NCBI GenBank assembly: GCA_964651705.1
Contig: CAZYWZ010000003.1
Location: 1 to 64,000 of the forward strand
Direction of reading: 5' to 3'
DNA from: JADLBR01 sp964651705
GTDB lineage: Bacteria > Verrucomicrobiota > Verrucomicrobiia > JADLBR01
DNA length: 64,000 nucleotides
Shown here: positions 43,466 to 52,570 of the stretch, one piece after another
How positions within the stretch are numbered: the first letter of the stretch is position 1
Layout: each line of letters begins with the position of its first letter
Made by a program: the position numbers and the translations under genes
The notes under the pieces: model-generated
Told to the model about the DNA's origin: nothing
The model's input: the letters and a program-made list of their open reading frames with translations, nothing else
Database searches by the model: none

Positions 43466-44080
43466 ATGGCACCACAGGCACAGAAGGCACCGACGTTCGA
43501 GGAACTGATCCGGGACATCCACGGCGGCAACGACCGTTTCTTTTTCCGCAGGATGCTGGATTCCGTCCAGAGGCACGGGGGCCAGTACCCGCATGAGGCG
43601 CACGCGCTGGGGATAACCGACATCGATTCCCTCAAGAGCCTCGCCGACGCCGAGCAAGCGCACTTCGGCACCGTCGGCGATCCCGAGAACCGGAGCGCCG
43701 CGGGCCGGGCCAGGGAGCAGGCGAGGCAGTTGATCCTGGAGGCCGAGGAGCGGGAGCGAAGGCAGGCCGCGGTCGAATTGGATTACGCGGGCTTGAGCAA
43801 GCGCCGCGCAGACATCCTGTTCACGCTCAATGTCCGCCTGCCGCGCCGCAAGGCCAGGCTAGAGGAGAGGCGCAAGCGGTTCACCGAAGAGATCGATTGG
43901 GCTTTCGGGGTCAAGGGCCGTTGGCTCTGGCTGAACGAGAACGCCGAAAAGCTTTCCGGTATCGAGGCGGCGCTGGCGCGGGCGCCCATCGTCGAAAAGA
44001 ATCTCCGTGACGAGTTGGCCGACGTGGAGGCCCGCATGCGGGCCATGGAGGCCGGGGCACCCGCGCCCAAGCGGAAATGA
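43466..44080 (+). CDS. Unknown coiled-coil protein of the element
   Basis: 204 residues from ATG 43466 with GGAG upstream. The N-terminus has the HGGND motif shared with the previous gene. Residues about 75-200 are strongly charged coiled coil (QARQLILEAEERERRQAAVE; RRKARLEERRKRFTEEIDWA). It lies just upstream of the tape-measure-like gene, where tail chaperones usually map, but I cannot confirm that. Confidence 0.45.
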   Translation: MAPQAQKAPTFEELIRDIHGGNDRFFFRRMLDSVQRHGGQYPHEAHALGITDIDSLKSLADAEQAHFGTVGDPENRSAAGRAREQARQLILEAEERERRQAAVELDYAGLSKRRADILFTLNVRLPRRKARLEERRKRFTEEIDWAFGVKGRWLWLNENAEKLSGIEAALARAPIVEKNLRDELADVEARMRAMEAGAPAPKRK

Positions 44081-44138
44081 TTTTCGGGCGGCGTGCCCGC
44101 AGTGGCGTCGATCCATCATGGAGCGCCGTTCGAGAAAT

Positions 44139-44184
44139 GCCCCCCTCCGGTTTCGCGGGTATACCGGAGGGGGGCGAACTTTTT
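44139..44184 (+). terminator. Rho-independent terminator before the tape-measure-like gene
   Basis: A perfect 13-bp stem, GCCCCCCTCCGGT (44139-44151) with ACCGGAGGGGGGC (44163-44175), encloses an 11-nt loop and is followed by GAACTTTTTG. It ends 12 bp before the next start codon, so the downstream gene would need its own promoter or antitermination. Confidence 0.8.
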
Positions 44185-44195
44185 GAGGTGAAGAC

Positions 44196-46013
44196 ATGGC
44201 GGACCTGGTAACGCGATCGAGGCTGGATGACTCCGACTTCAACCGGGGGCTGGCCCGGATGCGGAAGGAGGCCCGTGACTTCAACAAGAAGCTGGGCTCG
44301 GAGTTCTCCAAGGTCTTCTCCGGCGCGGCGGTGGCGGGCGGGATGACGGCGGCGCTGTACGGGGTTGGGAGGGCGGTCACATCCATCGTTGGGCGCGCGG
44401 GAAGGGTGAATGACCTCGCCGAAGCCTTGCAGGAAATGCCCGCTGACCTGGTGGCCGTCGGCGGGGCAGCGCAACTGGCGGGCGCGGACATGGAGGCGGT
44501 CAACAGGGCCGCGGTGAAGCTACGGGTGAATCTCGGCAAGGCCGCCGACGATGACAGGGAGATGGCCGAGACACTTAAGGTCATGGGGCTTGAGGCGTCC
44601 AAGCTTTCCCGGATGTCTCTGCCGGACATGATCACCGAATTGGCGCGCGGCTACCAGCGCGCGGAGCAGGGCGGGCGCGGTTATCTCGTCGTGCAGACGC
44701 TCATGGGCCGGAGCGCCACGGAGCTGATCCAGTTATTGCAGCAGGCCCCGGAAGACCTCGAGGAGATATTCGGCAGGCTGACGCCGAAATCAAACGAGGC
44801 CATTCAGGCGCTCGATGACCTCGGGGACGCATGGGAAGAGTTGAAAATCAGGGCGTCGAACGCTTCGACGGATTACCTTGGCGGGACGGTGCTCAAATGG
44901 CGGTCGATAAAGAAGACGCTTGAGAAAGAGGGATTCTTTGCCGCGGCGAAGGAATTTGGCCGTAACGTGATGAGCCCGTTTGCCGCGCCATCGGAGGAGA
45001 CCAAAGCGGACTTTCGCAGGGATCGCGGGCAGAAGCCCCGCCGGGGCGAAATCGACCCGGGCGGATCGGCGAAGGCCGCGGAAGACCGGCGGCGCGAGAC
45101 CGACGGGCTTGTCAAATCCATCAACGAGGCGCGGAAGGCGACGCGGGAACTCGGGATGGAAGACATCGAGCTATTGGCCGAGCGGAAGCAGGCCCTCGGG
45201 GAGATCATCGCCCAGCAGAAGGGGTTGGCCGTCGGGAGCGTCGAGCAGCTTCGGCTCTACGACAAGCAGAAGAAACTGGAACTCGAAATCGCCCAGATCC
45301 AGAAAAAGATGGGCGATGAGATGGACCGGCTTGAGGAGGCCGAGCGGCGCCGGATCGAGCGGCTAAAGGAGGAGGAGCAGAAGAAACAGGAGCAGGCCGC
45401 CGGCGACGCCGCCAAGCAGCGGGAGCTTGCCCTAGAGGCCGCGATTGAAAGCCTCAAGGAGCAGGGGCGCCACTCCGCGGAGGCCGAGGCCCGGCTGCGC
45501 GTCGAGGCGGCGCAAAAGGAGTACGCGCTGGCGAAGGGCTCGAAGGAAGAGGCCGAGAAGTACGTGGCGCTGATGGCCGCGCGCAACAGCCTCACCGAGG
45601 CGACGTCGCCCGACAAGGGCAAGAGCAAGAACGAGCGCATCGAGGAGTACATGCGCGATGGCATGACCTCCGGGGAGGCCAAGAAGAAGGTCCGGGGAGA
45701 GGACAAGGATGCGCGCAGGGCCGAGGCCCGGATCAGCGCGTTCCGCAAGGGCGCCACCGAGGAGGCCGACATGGTGAGCGGTCGCGACAGCGGGCGGGAG
45801 TACATGGACTCCCACCGCAACGTCTCCGGGGCCGGGGCGTTCAACTCCGGCGCCTGGGAGAGCGGGAGCCACGCCCAGGCGGTCGCGGACGCCGCCGCCG
45901 GCAAGGGTGCGGAGGGCGCCAGCGGCGGGGACGCCAACGGAATCGGGCAACTGCTCCAGGCGGTCAACGAGTTGAAACAGGCCATCGAGAAGGCATCTGG
46001 CGGCGGGGAATGA
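44196..46013 (+). CDS. Tape-measure-like phage tail protein
   Basis: 605 residues from ATG 44196 with RBS GAGGTGAAGAC. The N-terminus (MADLVTRSRLDDSDFNRGLA, then RMRKEARDFNKKLG) and the hydrophobic patch VAGGMTAALYGVGRAVTSIV are typical of tape-measure proteins. A long charged coiled coil follows (about residues 330-480; RLKEEEQKKQEQAAGDAAKQ). The C-terminus is Gly/Ala-rich. Tape measures set tail length in siphophages; at 605 residues it is short, fitting a short tail or a satellite-specific replacement. No tail-tube or tip genes are present. Confidence 0.6.
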   Translation: MADLVTRSRLDDSDFNRGLARMRKEARDFNKKLGSEFSKVFSGAAVAGGMTAALYGVGRAVTSIVGRAGRVNDLAEALQEMPADLVAVGGAAQLAGADMEAVNRAAVKLRVNLGKAADDDREMAETLKVMGLEASKLSRMSLPDMITELARGYQRAEQGGRGYLVVQTLMGRSATELIQLLQQAPEDLEEIFGRLTPKSNEAIQALDDLGDAWEELKIRASNASTDYLGGTVLKWRSIKKTLEKEGFFAAAKEFGRNVMSPFAAPSEETKADFRRDRGQKPRRGEIDPGGSAKAAEDRRRETDGLVKSINEARKATRELGMEDIELLAERKQALGEIIAQQKGLAVGSVEQLRLYDKQKKLELEIAQIQKKMGDEMDRLEEAERRRIERLKEEEQKKQEQAAGDAAKQRELALEAAIESLKEQGRHSAEAEARLRVEAAQKEYALAKGSKEEAEKYVALMAARNSLTEATSPDKGKSKNERIEEYMRDGMTSGEAKKKVRGEDKDARRAEARISAFRKGATEEADMVSGRDSGREYMDSHRNVSGAGAFNSGAWESGSHAQAVADAAAGKGAEGASGGDANGIGQLLQAVNELKQAIEKASGGGE

Positions 46014-46043
46014 CCGGCAGAGGACCGAAAGTCCCTCCCGTGT

Positions 46044-46067
46044 CCCCTGCTACTTTCTGTGCTACTT
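46044..46067. repeat. Arm-type repeat, right end
   Basis: CCCCTGCTAC (46044-46053) and CTGTGCTACTT (46057-46067) match the left-end copy at 35548-35571 at 21 of 24 positions, all differences being in the spacer. Located between the last gene and the right attachment repeat. Confidence 0.45.
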
Positions 46068-46190
46068 CCGCGGCGGATTTCCGGCCCATGGGGGAACGGG
46101 CGAATTTTGGCGCTTTCGCAACTGCTTTGGAATCAGGGAAACGGATGACGTGGAACAGCGCGGAACGGCGCAGAAAACGATCATGGGGCA

Positions 46191-46229
<39 letters not shown>

Positions 46230-46287
46230 CTGCGGGCATCATGCACGACTTCTCGCGGGCGGCAAGAGGGTCCGTCCAGGAGGTCAA

Positions 46288-46391
46288 CGCGAGACACCGG
46301 GGCCGACGTCCCTCCCAAACGTAGGCGGAACGGCACACCCACCGAGAAAGGTCCCAAAACCCCCTTTACTTAACACCATGATCGGCTGACC
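46288..46391. repeat. Partial copy of a dispersed MITE/REP-like element
   Basis: The segment from CCGGGGCCGACGTCCCTCCC to AACACCATGATCGGCTGACC resembles the right half of the element at 61689-61883. Shared parts are the CCCTCCC block and GTCCCAAAACCCC. It lacks the left terminal repeat. Confidence 0.45.
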
Positions 46392-46404
46392 CCCTCGCCG
46401 CGGC

Positions 46405-46620
46405 GTGATGCGAATCGCCGCGGAGAGGCCGGGAGCTTGCCCTCCTCGTACGACCGGCGCACGACGGACGAGGACGAGATCGAGAGACGAAGGCTGCGCG
46501 CCATGGAGGAACAGCCGCGGATCCGCAATCTGGATGCGGCCCCTTCGTGCTATCTATGGGGATCACGTGCTGTCCGTCACGGCCACCGATCTCGTTGCCG
46601 AATCGCGCGGTGACTCATGA
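46405..46620 (+). pseudogene. Truncated antitoxin-like frame upstream of the PIN gene
   Basis: The frame that overlaps the PIN start (ATGA at 46617-46620) ends YGDHVLSVTATDLVAESRGD, the position where a cognate antitoxin would end, but its 5' half is low-quality Arg-rich shadow. In another frame, at about 46440-46550, DEDEIERRRLRAMEEQPRIR resembles the N-terminal linker of SNF2-type helicases. A fusion of two gene fragments is likely, so the antitoxin is probably not intact. Confidence 0.35.
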
Positions 46621-47054
46621 CAGGCTACGCCGATACCGGTTTCCTGTGTTCGCTGTATTCGCCCGATGCGCACACCGGTTTGGCCGTGGCACGGATGACC
46701 CGCCAACCGCTACCGCTGCCCTTCACCTGGCTGCACCGATCGGAATTCCGCAATGCGTTGCGGCTCCGCGTCTTTCGGGGAGAAATCACGCAGGCGCAGC
46801 GTGACGCCTCCCTCAACGCCATGCTGGCCGACCTGGCCGCCGGAGTGCTGGATCACGCCGAACCGCCCCTGCCGGATCTGGCGACCGAAGCGGAACGCCT
46901 GAGCGCCCTACATTCGGAAACGATCGGCACACGGAGCTTGGACATCCTCCATGTCGCCGGTGCCCTGGTGCTGGGCGTGTCCGAATTTCTCGCTTTCGAC
47001 CACCGCCAGCGCGCCTTGGCCAAAGCCGCAGGACTGAAAGCGCCAGTTTTCTGA
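46617..47054 (+). CDS. PIN-domain (VapC-like) ribonuclease toxin
   Basis: 145 residues. Acidic residues typical of PIN nucleases are present: D6 (MTGYADTGFL), E43 (LHRSEFRNAL), D109 (RSLDILHVAG) and D128 (LAFDHRQRALA). VapC toxins cleave RNA with Mg2+ and are inhibited by a small antitoxin encoded upstream; here the upstream frame looks truncated. It lies just outside the right end of the integrated element, on the plus strand, and converges on the TetR gene. Confidence 0.75.
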   Translation: MTGYADTGFLCSLYSPDAHTGLAVARMTRQPLPLPFTWLHRSEFRNALRLRVFRGEITQAQRDASLNAMLADLAAGVLDHAEPPLPDLATEAERLSALHSETIGTRSLDILHVAGALVLGVSEFLAFDHRQRALAKAAGLKAPVF

Positions 47055-47139
47055 ACGCCAGTCCGCACGATGGCAAACCATTCCTTTGGCATTCGCGGCA
47101 CCTTTTGGGTCGCGCGGATCTCCATGCGCGCAACGCCGG

Positions 47140-47787
47140 CTACCTCCGATACGCTCGCCAGATCCGTCCCACGCAGCGCTCGACGTGCCGCCGCAGCCAG
47201 CCCTCGTCTGGAATCTCACGCACGTTGAGCCGGATCGCCTCCCACTCGAAGCCAAACCACAGCGACAGCAGGTCCTCCGCCATGGCCCACGGGTCGCTCA
47301 AATCCACTTCGCCCCGCCCGTCGGCCTCCTCCAGAATCCGCGCCAGTTGCTGTAACGCCATCCGCGGCCCAGCCTCGAACAGCGCCTGCGCCAGTTCCGG
47401 ATGCCGCTCCGATTCCTGCGCCACCAACCGATCCACCGCGATAATCTCCCGGCACACCACAGACCGCATCAGCGACACGCCACATACCACCAGGCGCTCG
47501 CGCACATCCCCCGATGCGGGCGACATCGCCGCCACCGCCTCCTCCATCCGCGCCACGATCCCCCGCACTATAGCCGCAAATAGCCCCGTCTTTGATGCAA
47601 ATCGCTTATATACAGTAACTTTTGAAACGCCCGCTTCCTCCGCGATCGACTCGATCGTGGCCGCCTCAAACCCCCGTGCGATAAACTGCCTTCGCGCCGC
47701 TTCCAGTATCTCGCGGGTCTTCTCCTCGTCCGGCGGGCGACCGGGCGCACGCTTCACCGCTTCCCCAATGGCCGTCACATCGTCCAT
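47140..47787 (-). CDS. TetR-family transcriptional repressor of the efflux operon
   Basis: 215 residues. The N-terminal HTH is clear (ILEAARRQFIARGFEAATIE, SIAEEAGVSKVTVYKRFASK). The helical C-terminal domain resembles AefR-type ligand-binding domains. It is divergent from the RND efflux pair with 90 bp between starts, a standard repressor-efflux arrangement. Binding of an exported compound would release the operator at the plus-strand promoter. Confidence 0.85.
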   Translation of the reverse strand: MDDVTAIGEAVKRAPGRPPDEEKTREILEAARRQFIARGFEAATIESIAEEAGVSKVTVYKRFASKTGLFAAIVRGIVARMEEAVAAMSPASGDVRERLVVCGVSLMRSVVCREIIAVDRLVAQESERHPELAQALFEAGPRMALQQLARILEEADGRGEVDLSDPWAMAEDLLSLWFGFEWEAIRLNVREIPDEGWLRRHVERCVGRIWRAYRR

Positions 47788-47799
47788 GATACCATTGTG

Positions 47800-47852
47800 T
47801 TGACAACAGCAACCTATTGCAATATTAATTTAATGTACGAAAACGTTTAGTA
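47800..47852 (+). promoter_or_regulatory. Promoter and operator of the RND efflux operon
   Basis: TTGACA (47800-47805), 17-bp spacer, TATTAA (47823-47828) form a near-consensus sigma-70 promoter reading toward the adaptor gene. TGTTGACAACA overlaps the -35. Near the start point, TACGAAAACGTTTAGTA (47836-47852) has opposing TAC...CG/CG...GTA half-sites and is the best TetR operator candidate. Confidence 0.55.
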
Positions 47853-47879
47853 AATAAAGTCGGCAAAGAGTGGGTCGTG

Positions 47880-48995
47880 ATGCATCGGAAGGTACTGGTG
47901 GCGGTGTTGGGTCTGGCGCTGGCGACAGGGCTGCTGGGCGGGATCAAAGCATTGCAGATTGGGGCGATGATCGCGCGGGGGGAGCAGATGGCACCGCCGC
48001 CGGAGGCGGTTTCCACCGCCCGGGCGGAGAAGCGGTTGTGGCAGGAGGAACTAACGGCGGTAGGCTCGTTGAGTCCGGTGCAGGGGGTGACGATCAGCGC
48101 GGAGCTATCGGGGGTGGTGCGCAAGATCGGGTTTGAGAACGGGGCGCGGGTGGAGCGCGGGGACCTGCTGGTGCAGCTGGACACGGATCTGGAGGAGGCG
48201 CAGCTGCGCTCGGCGGAGGCGCAGGCCGAGCTGGCGCAGCTGGAGCTGGAGCGCGGGAGGAAATTGCGCGACGACCGAACCATCGCGAAATCCGAGTGGG
48301 ACGCGGTGGAATCCCGCCACAAGCAGGCGGTCGCCTCGGTCGAGGCGCTCCGCGCCACGATCGCGAAGAAGACCCTGAAGGCGCCGTTCTCCGGCCGGGC
48401 CGGCATCCGGCGGGTCAACGTCGGCCAATTCGTCGACGCGGGCAACCCGATCGTCTCGCTGCAATCGATGGATCCCATATACGCGGACTTCTTTTTGCCG
48501 CAGCAGCGCCTGTCCCAACTGTCCACGGGCCTCAAGGTCCGGGTCGAGACGGATGCGTTTCCCGGGCAATCTTTCGAGGGGACGCTGACCGCGATCAATG
48601 CCGAGGTGGACGAGGCGACCCGCAACATCCTTCTCCAGGCGACCGTCCCCAATCCCGGCGGCACCCTGCGGCCCGGGATGTTCGCGCGGGTCGCGGTCGT
48701 GCTCCCCGAGAAAAAGGAGGTGCTGACGATCCCGGCGACCTCGATCCTGTACGCCCCCTACGGCATCACGGTCTTCGTGGTCGAGGGGGGCGAGGGGGGG
48801 ACCAAGGTCGCGCGGCAGCGTTTCGTCCGGCTGGGGCCGACGCTCGGCGACTATGTCGCGGTGACCGAGGGGCTCGAGGCGGGCGCCGAGGTCGTCTCGG
48901 CCGGCGCGTTCAAGCTGCGCAACGGGATGCCGGTCGCCATCCACAACGAGATCGCCCCCGAGACCAGCCTGTCCCCGAAGCCCGAGGACACCTGA
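47880..48995 (+). CDS. RND efflux periplasmic adaptor (membrane fusion protein)
   Basis: 371 residues from ATG 47880 (GTG 47877 also possible). One N-terminal membrane anchor, then a lipoyl/hairpin pattern: VQGVTISAELSGVVRKIGFE, the coiled-coil hairpin (EEAQLRSAEAQAELAQLELE), KKTLKAPFSGRAGIRRVNVG, a beta-barrel domain and a C-terminal membrane-proximal domain. It links the inner-membrane pump to an outer-membrane channel; no TolC-like gene follows. First gene of the operon; the RND pump starts 22 bp later. Confidence 0.85.
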   Translation: MHRKVLVAVLGLALATGLLGGIKALQIGAMIARGEQMAPPPEAVSTARAEKRLWQEELTAVGSLSPVQGVTISAELSGVVRKIGFENGARVERGDLLVQLDTDLEEAQLRSAEAQAELAQLELERGRKLRDDRTIAKSEWDAVESRHKQAVASVEALRATIAKKTLKAPFSGRAGIRRVNVGQFVDAGNPIVSLQSMDPIYADFFLPQQRLSQLSTGLKVRVETDAFPGQSFEGTLTAINAEVDEATRNILLQATVPNPGGTLRPGMFARVAVVLPEKKEVLTIPATSILYAPYGITVFVVEGGEGGTKVARQRFVRLGPTLGDYVAVTEGLEAGAEVVSAGAFKLRNGMPVAIHNEIAPETSLSPKPEDT

Positions 48996-49017
48996 GGCCA
49001 TCCGCCAGCCCCCCCAG

Positions 49018-52000
49018 ATGCAGGCCGCGTTCACAGACATCTTCATCCGCCGCCCCGTCCTCGCGGTCGTGGTGAATGTCGTCATCGTCGTCGCGGGGCT
49101 GCAGGCGATCTCCCGGCTCACCGTGCGCCAGTACCCGCGCAGCGAGAACGCCTCGGTCACCGTCACCACGGCATACGTCGGCGCCAGCGCCGAGCTGGTG
49201 CGCGGATTCATCACGACCCCGCTGGAGCGCGTCATCGCCTCCGCCGAGGGCATCGACTACATCGAGTCCGAGAGCAAGCTCGGGGTATCCACGATCACGG
49301 TGCGGCTGCGCCTGAACTACGACTCGACCAAGGCCCTGGCCGAGATCAGCTCGAAGGTCGATCAGGTGCGCAACGACCTGCCCCCCGAGGCGGAGGTCCC
49401 GATCATCAACATCGAGAATGCCGACTCGCGCTTCGCCTCGGCGTACCTGAGTTTCACCTCGGATATCCTCGAGGCCAACGAGGTCACCGATTACCTCGTG
49501 CGCGTCGTCCAGCCTCGCCTGACCGCCGTCGAGGGCGTGCAGCGCGCCGACATCCTCGGCGGCCGGACCTTCGCGATGCGCGTCTGGCTCAAGCCCGACC
49601 GGCTCGCCGCCCTCAATATCAGCCCCGCGCAGGTCCGCGCCGCCCTCCGCGCCAACAACTACCTCGCCGCGGTCGGGCAGACCAAGGGCAACCTCGTCTC
49701 GGTCAACCTCACCGCCAACACCGATCTCCAGACCGCCGGAGAGTTCCGGAGGCTCGTCGTGCGAGAGAGCGGCGGCGCCATCGTCCGGCTCGAGGACATC
49801 GCCGACGTCGTGCTCGGCGCGGAAGACTACGACTCCGAGGTCCGTTTCTCGGGCCAGAGGGCCGTCTTCATGGGAATCTGGGTCCTGCCCAACGCCAATT
49901 CCATCGACGTCATCCGGAGGATCCAGGACGAGATGCGGCGCATCCAGGCCGAGCTGCCAAGCGGCATCGAGGCGGGCGTGGCCTACGACGCCACGAAGTA
50001 CATCAACAGCGCGCTAAAGGATGTCGTCAAGACCCTGGCCGAGACGCTGCTCATCGTCGCGATCGTGATCTTCCTGTTCCTCGGCTCGCTGCGCTCGGCG
50101 CTCGTGCCCATCGTCGCGATCCCGGTTTCGCTCATCGGGGGGATCTTCCTGATCCAGGTCTTCGGCTTCACCATCAACCTGCTCACGCTGCTGGCCATCG
50201 TCCTGTCGGTGGGGCTCGTGGTCGACGACGCCATCGTCGTCGTCGAGAACGTCGAGCGGCACATGCGCGAGGGGCAGAAGCCCCTGGACGCGGCGCTCCT
50301 GGGCGCGAGGGAACTCGTGGGCCCGATCTTCGCGATGACCACGACGCTGGCGGCGGTGTACACGCCGATCGCCTTCCAGGGCGGGCTCACCGGCTCGCTG
50401 TTTCGCGAGTTCGCGCTGACGCTGGCGGGCGCGGTGACGATCTCCGGAGTGGTGGCGGTCACCCTCTCTCCCGTGATGTCCTCGGCCCTGCTCAGCCCCG
50501 AGCGCGAGGAACGGGGCCTCACGGGGCGCATCAACCGCGATTTCGATCGCCTGCGACGGGCCTACGGGCGCCTCCTGGACATGACGCTCTCGGCCCGGCC
50601 CGCGGTCTACGCGGTGTGGGCCGGCCTCGGCCTGCTCTGCTTCCCGATGTTCAAGATGTCCCCGGCCGAGCTGGCGCCCATGGAGGACCAGGGCGTGATA
50701 TTTGGCATCATCGAGGCCCCCGCCAACGCCACCATCGACCAGACCATCATCTACGCCGAGGCCGCCAACAAGATCTTCTTCAGCGTCCCGGAGACGCACC
50801 ACACCTTCCAGCTCACCCAGCCCACCTTCGGCTTTGGCGGCATGGCCACCGTCCCATGGGACGAGCGCGAGCGCACCATCTTCGAGATATTGCCCGAGGC
50901 CGAGGCGAAGCTCGCGACGCTCCCGGGAATCCGCATCTCCCCCGTCACGCCGCCCGCGCTGCCCGGCGGCGGGCAATTCCCCGTGGAGTTCCTGATCACC
51001 TCGACCGCCGAGCCGCCCCGCATCCTCGAGTTCGCCAGGCAGATCCACCAGGCCGCCGTCGCCAGCGGCATGTTCGCCTTCCCCCCCATCATCGACACCA
51101 AGATCGACCAGCCGCAGGCCGAGCTGCTCATCGACCGCGACAAGGTCGCCGCGCTCGGCCTCGACCTCGCCCAGGTCGGCGCCGACATCGCCGCGATGAC
51201 CGGCGGCGACTACGTCAACTGGTTCAATATCGCGGGACGCAGCTACAAGGTCATCCCCCAGATCAAGCGGGTCGCGCGACTCGATCCCTCCCAGCTAGAG
51301 AACATCTACATCTCCGGCAAGGGGGGGCGGCTCATTTCGCTCGCGACGGTCGCCAGCATCCGCGGCACCGCCCAGCCGCGCTCGCTGAACCGCTTCCAGC
51401 AGCTCAACGCCGTCAAGCTCAGCGGCGTCGCGATCCGCCCGCTGGACGAGGCGCTCGGGTTCCTCGAGAGCGAGGCCGCGAAGATCCTCCCCTCGGGGTA
51501 CAACATCGGTTACACGGGCGAGTCCCGCCAGCTCCGCACCGAGGCGGGGCGCTTCCTGCCCGCCCTTGGGCTCGCCCTGGTGCTCATCTTTCTGGTCCTC
51601 GCCGCCCAGTTCAACAGCTTCCGCGACCCCTTCATCATCCTGCTCGGCTCCGTGCCCCTCGCCATGTTCGGCGCCCTGCTCTTCACCTTCCTGAAACTCC
51701 CCGATCCGAACACCCCCTTCTGGACCAACGGCTGGACCACCACCCTCAACATCTACTCCCAGGTCGGCCTCGTCACCCTCGTGGGACTCATCGCGAAGAA
51801 CGGCATCCTCATCGTCGAGTTCGCCAACGAACTCCAGCGCCAGGGCCGCGCCAGGCTCGCCGCCATCCGCGAGGCCTCCGCCACCCGGCTCCGCCCCGTG
51901 CTGATGACCTCGGTCGCCACGGTGTTCGGACACCTCCCCCTGACCCTAGTCACCGGCGCCGGCGCCGAGGCCCGCAATTCCATCGGCCTGGTCCTCGTCG

Positions 52001-52089
52001 GCGGCATGGCCATCGGCACGGTCTTCACCCTCTTCGTGGTCCCTTCGCTCTACATGCTCATCGCCAAGGACCATCGCGGCGAAGGCTGA
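49018..52089 (+). CDS. RND (HAE1-type) multidrug efflux pump, inner-membrane permease
   Basis: 1023 residues, the usual length of AcrB-like transporters. N-terminus FTDIFIRRPVLAVVVNVVIV, large periplasmic porter loops (RVVQPRLTAVEGVQRADILG), TM4 with the proton-relay aspartates (GLVVDDAIVVVENVERH), LGSLRSALVPIVAIP between TM2 and TM3, and a second half mirroring the first, with GLIAKNGILIVEFANELQRQ. It should form the trimeric proton-driven pump with the adaptor encoded 22 bp upstream. Substrate unknown; an outer-membrane channel must come from elsewhere. Confidence 0.9.
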   Translation: MQAAFTDIFIRRPVLAVVVNVVIVVAGLQAISRLTVRQYPRSENASVTVTTAYVGASAELVRGFITTPLERVIASAEGIDYIESESKLGVSTITVRLRLNYDSTKALAEISSKVDQVRNDLPPEAEVPIINIENADSRFASAYLSFTSDILEANEVTDYLVRVVQPRLTAVEGVQRADILGGRTFAMRVWLKPDRLAALNISPAQVRAALRANNYLAAVGQTKGNLVSVNLTANTDLQTAGEFRRLVVRESGGAIVRLEDIADVVLGAEDYDSEVRFSGQRAVFMGIWVLPNANSIDVIRRIQDEMRRIQAELPSGIEAGVAYDATKYINSALKDVVKTLAETLLIVAIVIFLFLGSLRSALVPIVAIPVSLIGGIFLIQVFGFTINLLTLLAIVLSVGLVVDDAIVVVENVERHMREGQKPLDAALLGARELVGPIFAMTTTLAAVYTPIAFQGGLTGSLFREFALTLAGAVTISGVVAVTLSPVMSSALLSPEREERGLTGRINRDFDRLRRAYGRLLDMTLSARPAVYAVWAGLGLLCFPMFKMSPAELAPMEDQGVIFGIIEAPANATIDQTIIYAEAANKIFFSVPETHHTFQLTQPTFGFGGMATVPWDERERTIFEILPEAEAKLATLPGIRISPVTPPALPGGGQFPVEFLITSTAEPPRILEFARQIHQAAVASGMFAFPPIIDTKIDQPQAELLIDRDKVAALGLDLAQVGADIAAMTGGDYVNWFNIAGRSYKVIPQIKRVARLDPSQLENIYISGKGGRLISLATVASIRGTAQPRSLNRFQQLNAVKLSGVAIRPLDEALGFLESEAAKILPSGYNIGYTGESRQLRTEAGRFLPALGLALVLIFLVLAAQFNSFRDPFIILLGSVPLAMFGALLFTFLKLPDPNTPFWTNGWTTTLNIYSQVGLVTLVGLIAKNGILIVEFANELQRQGRARLAAIREASATRLRPVLMTSVATVFGHLPLTLVTGAGAEARNSIGLVLVGGMAIGTVFTLFVVPSLYMLIAKDHRGEG

Positions 52090-52105
52090 CTCAAAAATTC
52101 CAGAC

Positions 52106-52156
52106 GTAGCCACGGCCGTGAGGCCGTGGACCCCCTCCGTGACCGGAGGGGCTACA
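52106..52156. repeat. Tandem-hairpin palindromic unit 1 (REP-like)
   Basis: CCACGGCC-GTGA-GGCCGTGG (52110-52129) and CCCCTCCG-TGAC-CGGAGGGG (52132-52151) are two perfect 8-bp stems with 4-nt loops, enclosed by GTAGC and GCTAC. Together they would make a three-way structure. It lies just after the RND gene and may also act as a transcription or mRNA 3'-end element. Confidence 0.6.
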
Positions 52157-52330
52157 ATTTCACCCCCGGTGGTGGCCCGCGCACGGGGCACGGCGGCTAG
52201 CCCGAAACTTGGAACCACGGATCTCGGGATACCGCGGATAACCCATTGTAATTTAGTTGTTTATTAATCCCGCAGCGGCCGGCGAGAACCCGCCCGCCCA
52301 TCTGGCGGGTCAGGAGGCGGCCCATTCTAT

Positions 52331-52398
52331 GGACTGCGGTGGCAGAGCGCAGCGGCGACACCGCTGTGGCTTCCGGCGGGGTTCTGCCACCGCAGTCC
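52331..52398. repeat. Palindromic unit 2 (Verrucomicrobiota-type intergenic repeat)
   Basis: GGACTGCGGTGGCAGA (52331-52346) and TCTGCCACCGCAGTCC (52383-52398) are perfect 16-bp inverted arms. An inner hairpin is CAGCGG...CCGCTG (52350-52366). The sequence is one I associate with Verrucomicrobiota genomes, where it recurs many times. Confidence 0.7.
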
Positions 52399-52570
52399 AA
52401 AAGGCCCCTCGGCCACATCGGAAGTTTCCCCATGAATCATCCGGCGCGTGGATGACTCTGGCTGGCCCCGCCCCCGTGCGCCGGGGGCGGGGCTGACCTG
52501 AGACTTCACAGTTCGGGACATGTTGCGCCACGCGGCAAGCCGTTCCTAAAGAGCGGGTTGCACGGATGCC

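Noticed and set aside
50616..52109. 497-codon plus-strand frame inside the RND gene
   Set aside because: Overlaps the well-supported RND permease in another frame and is Arg/Pro/His-rich.
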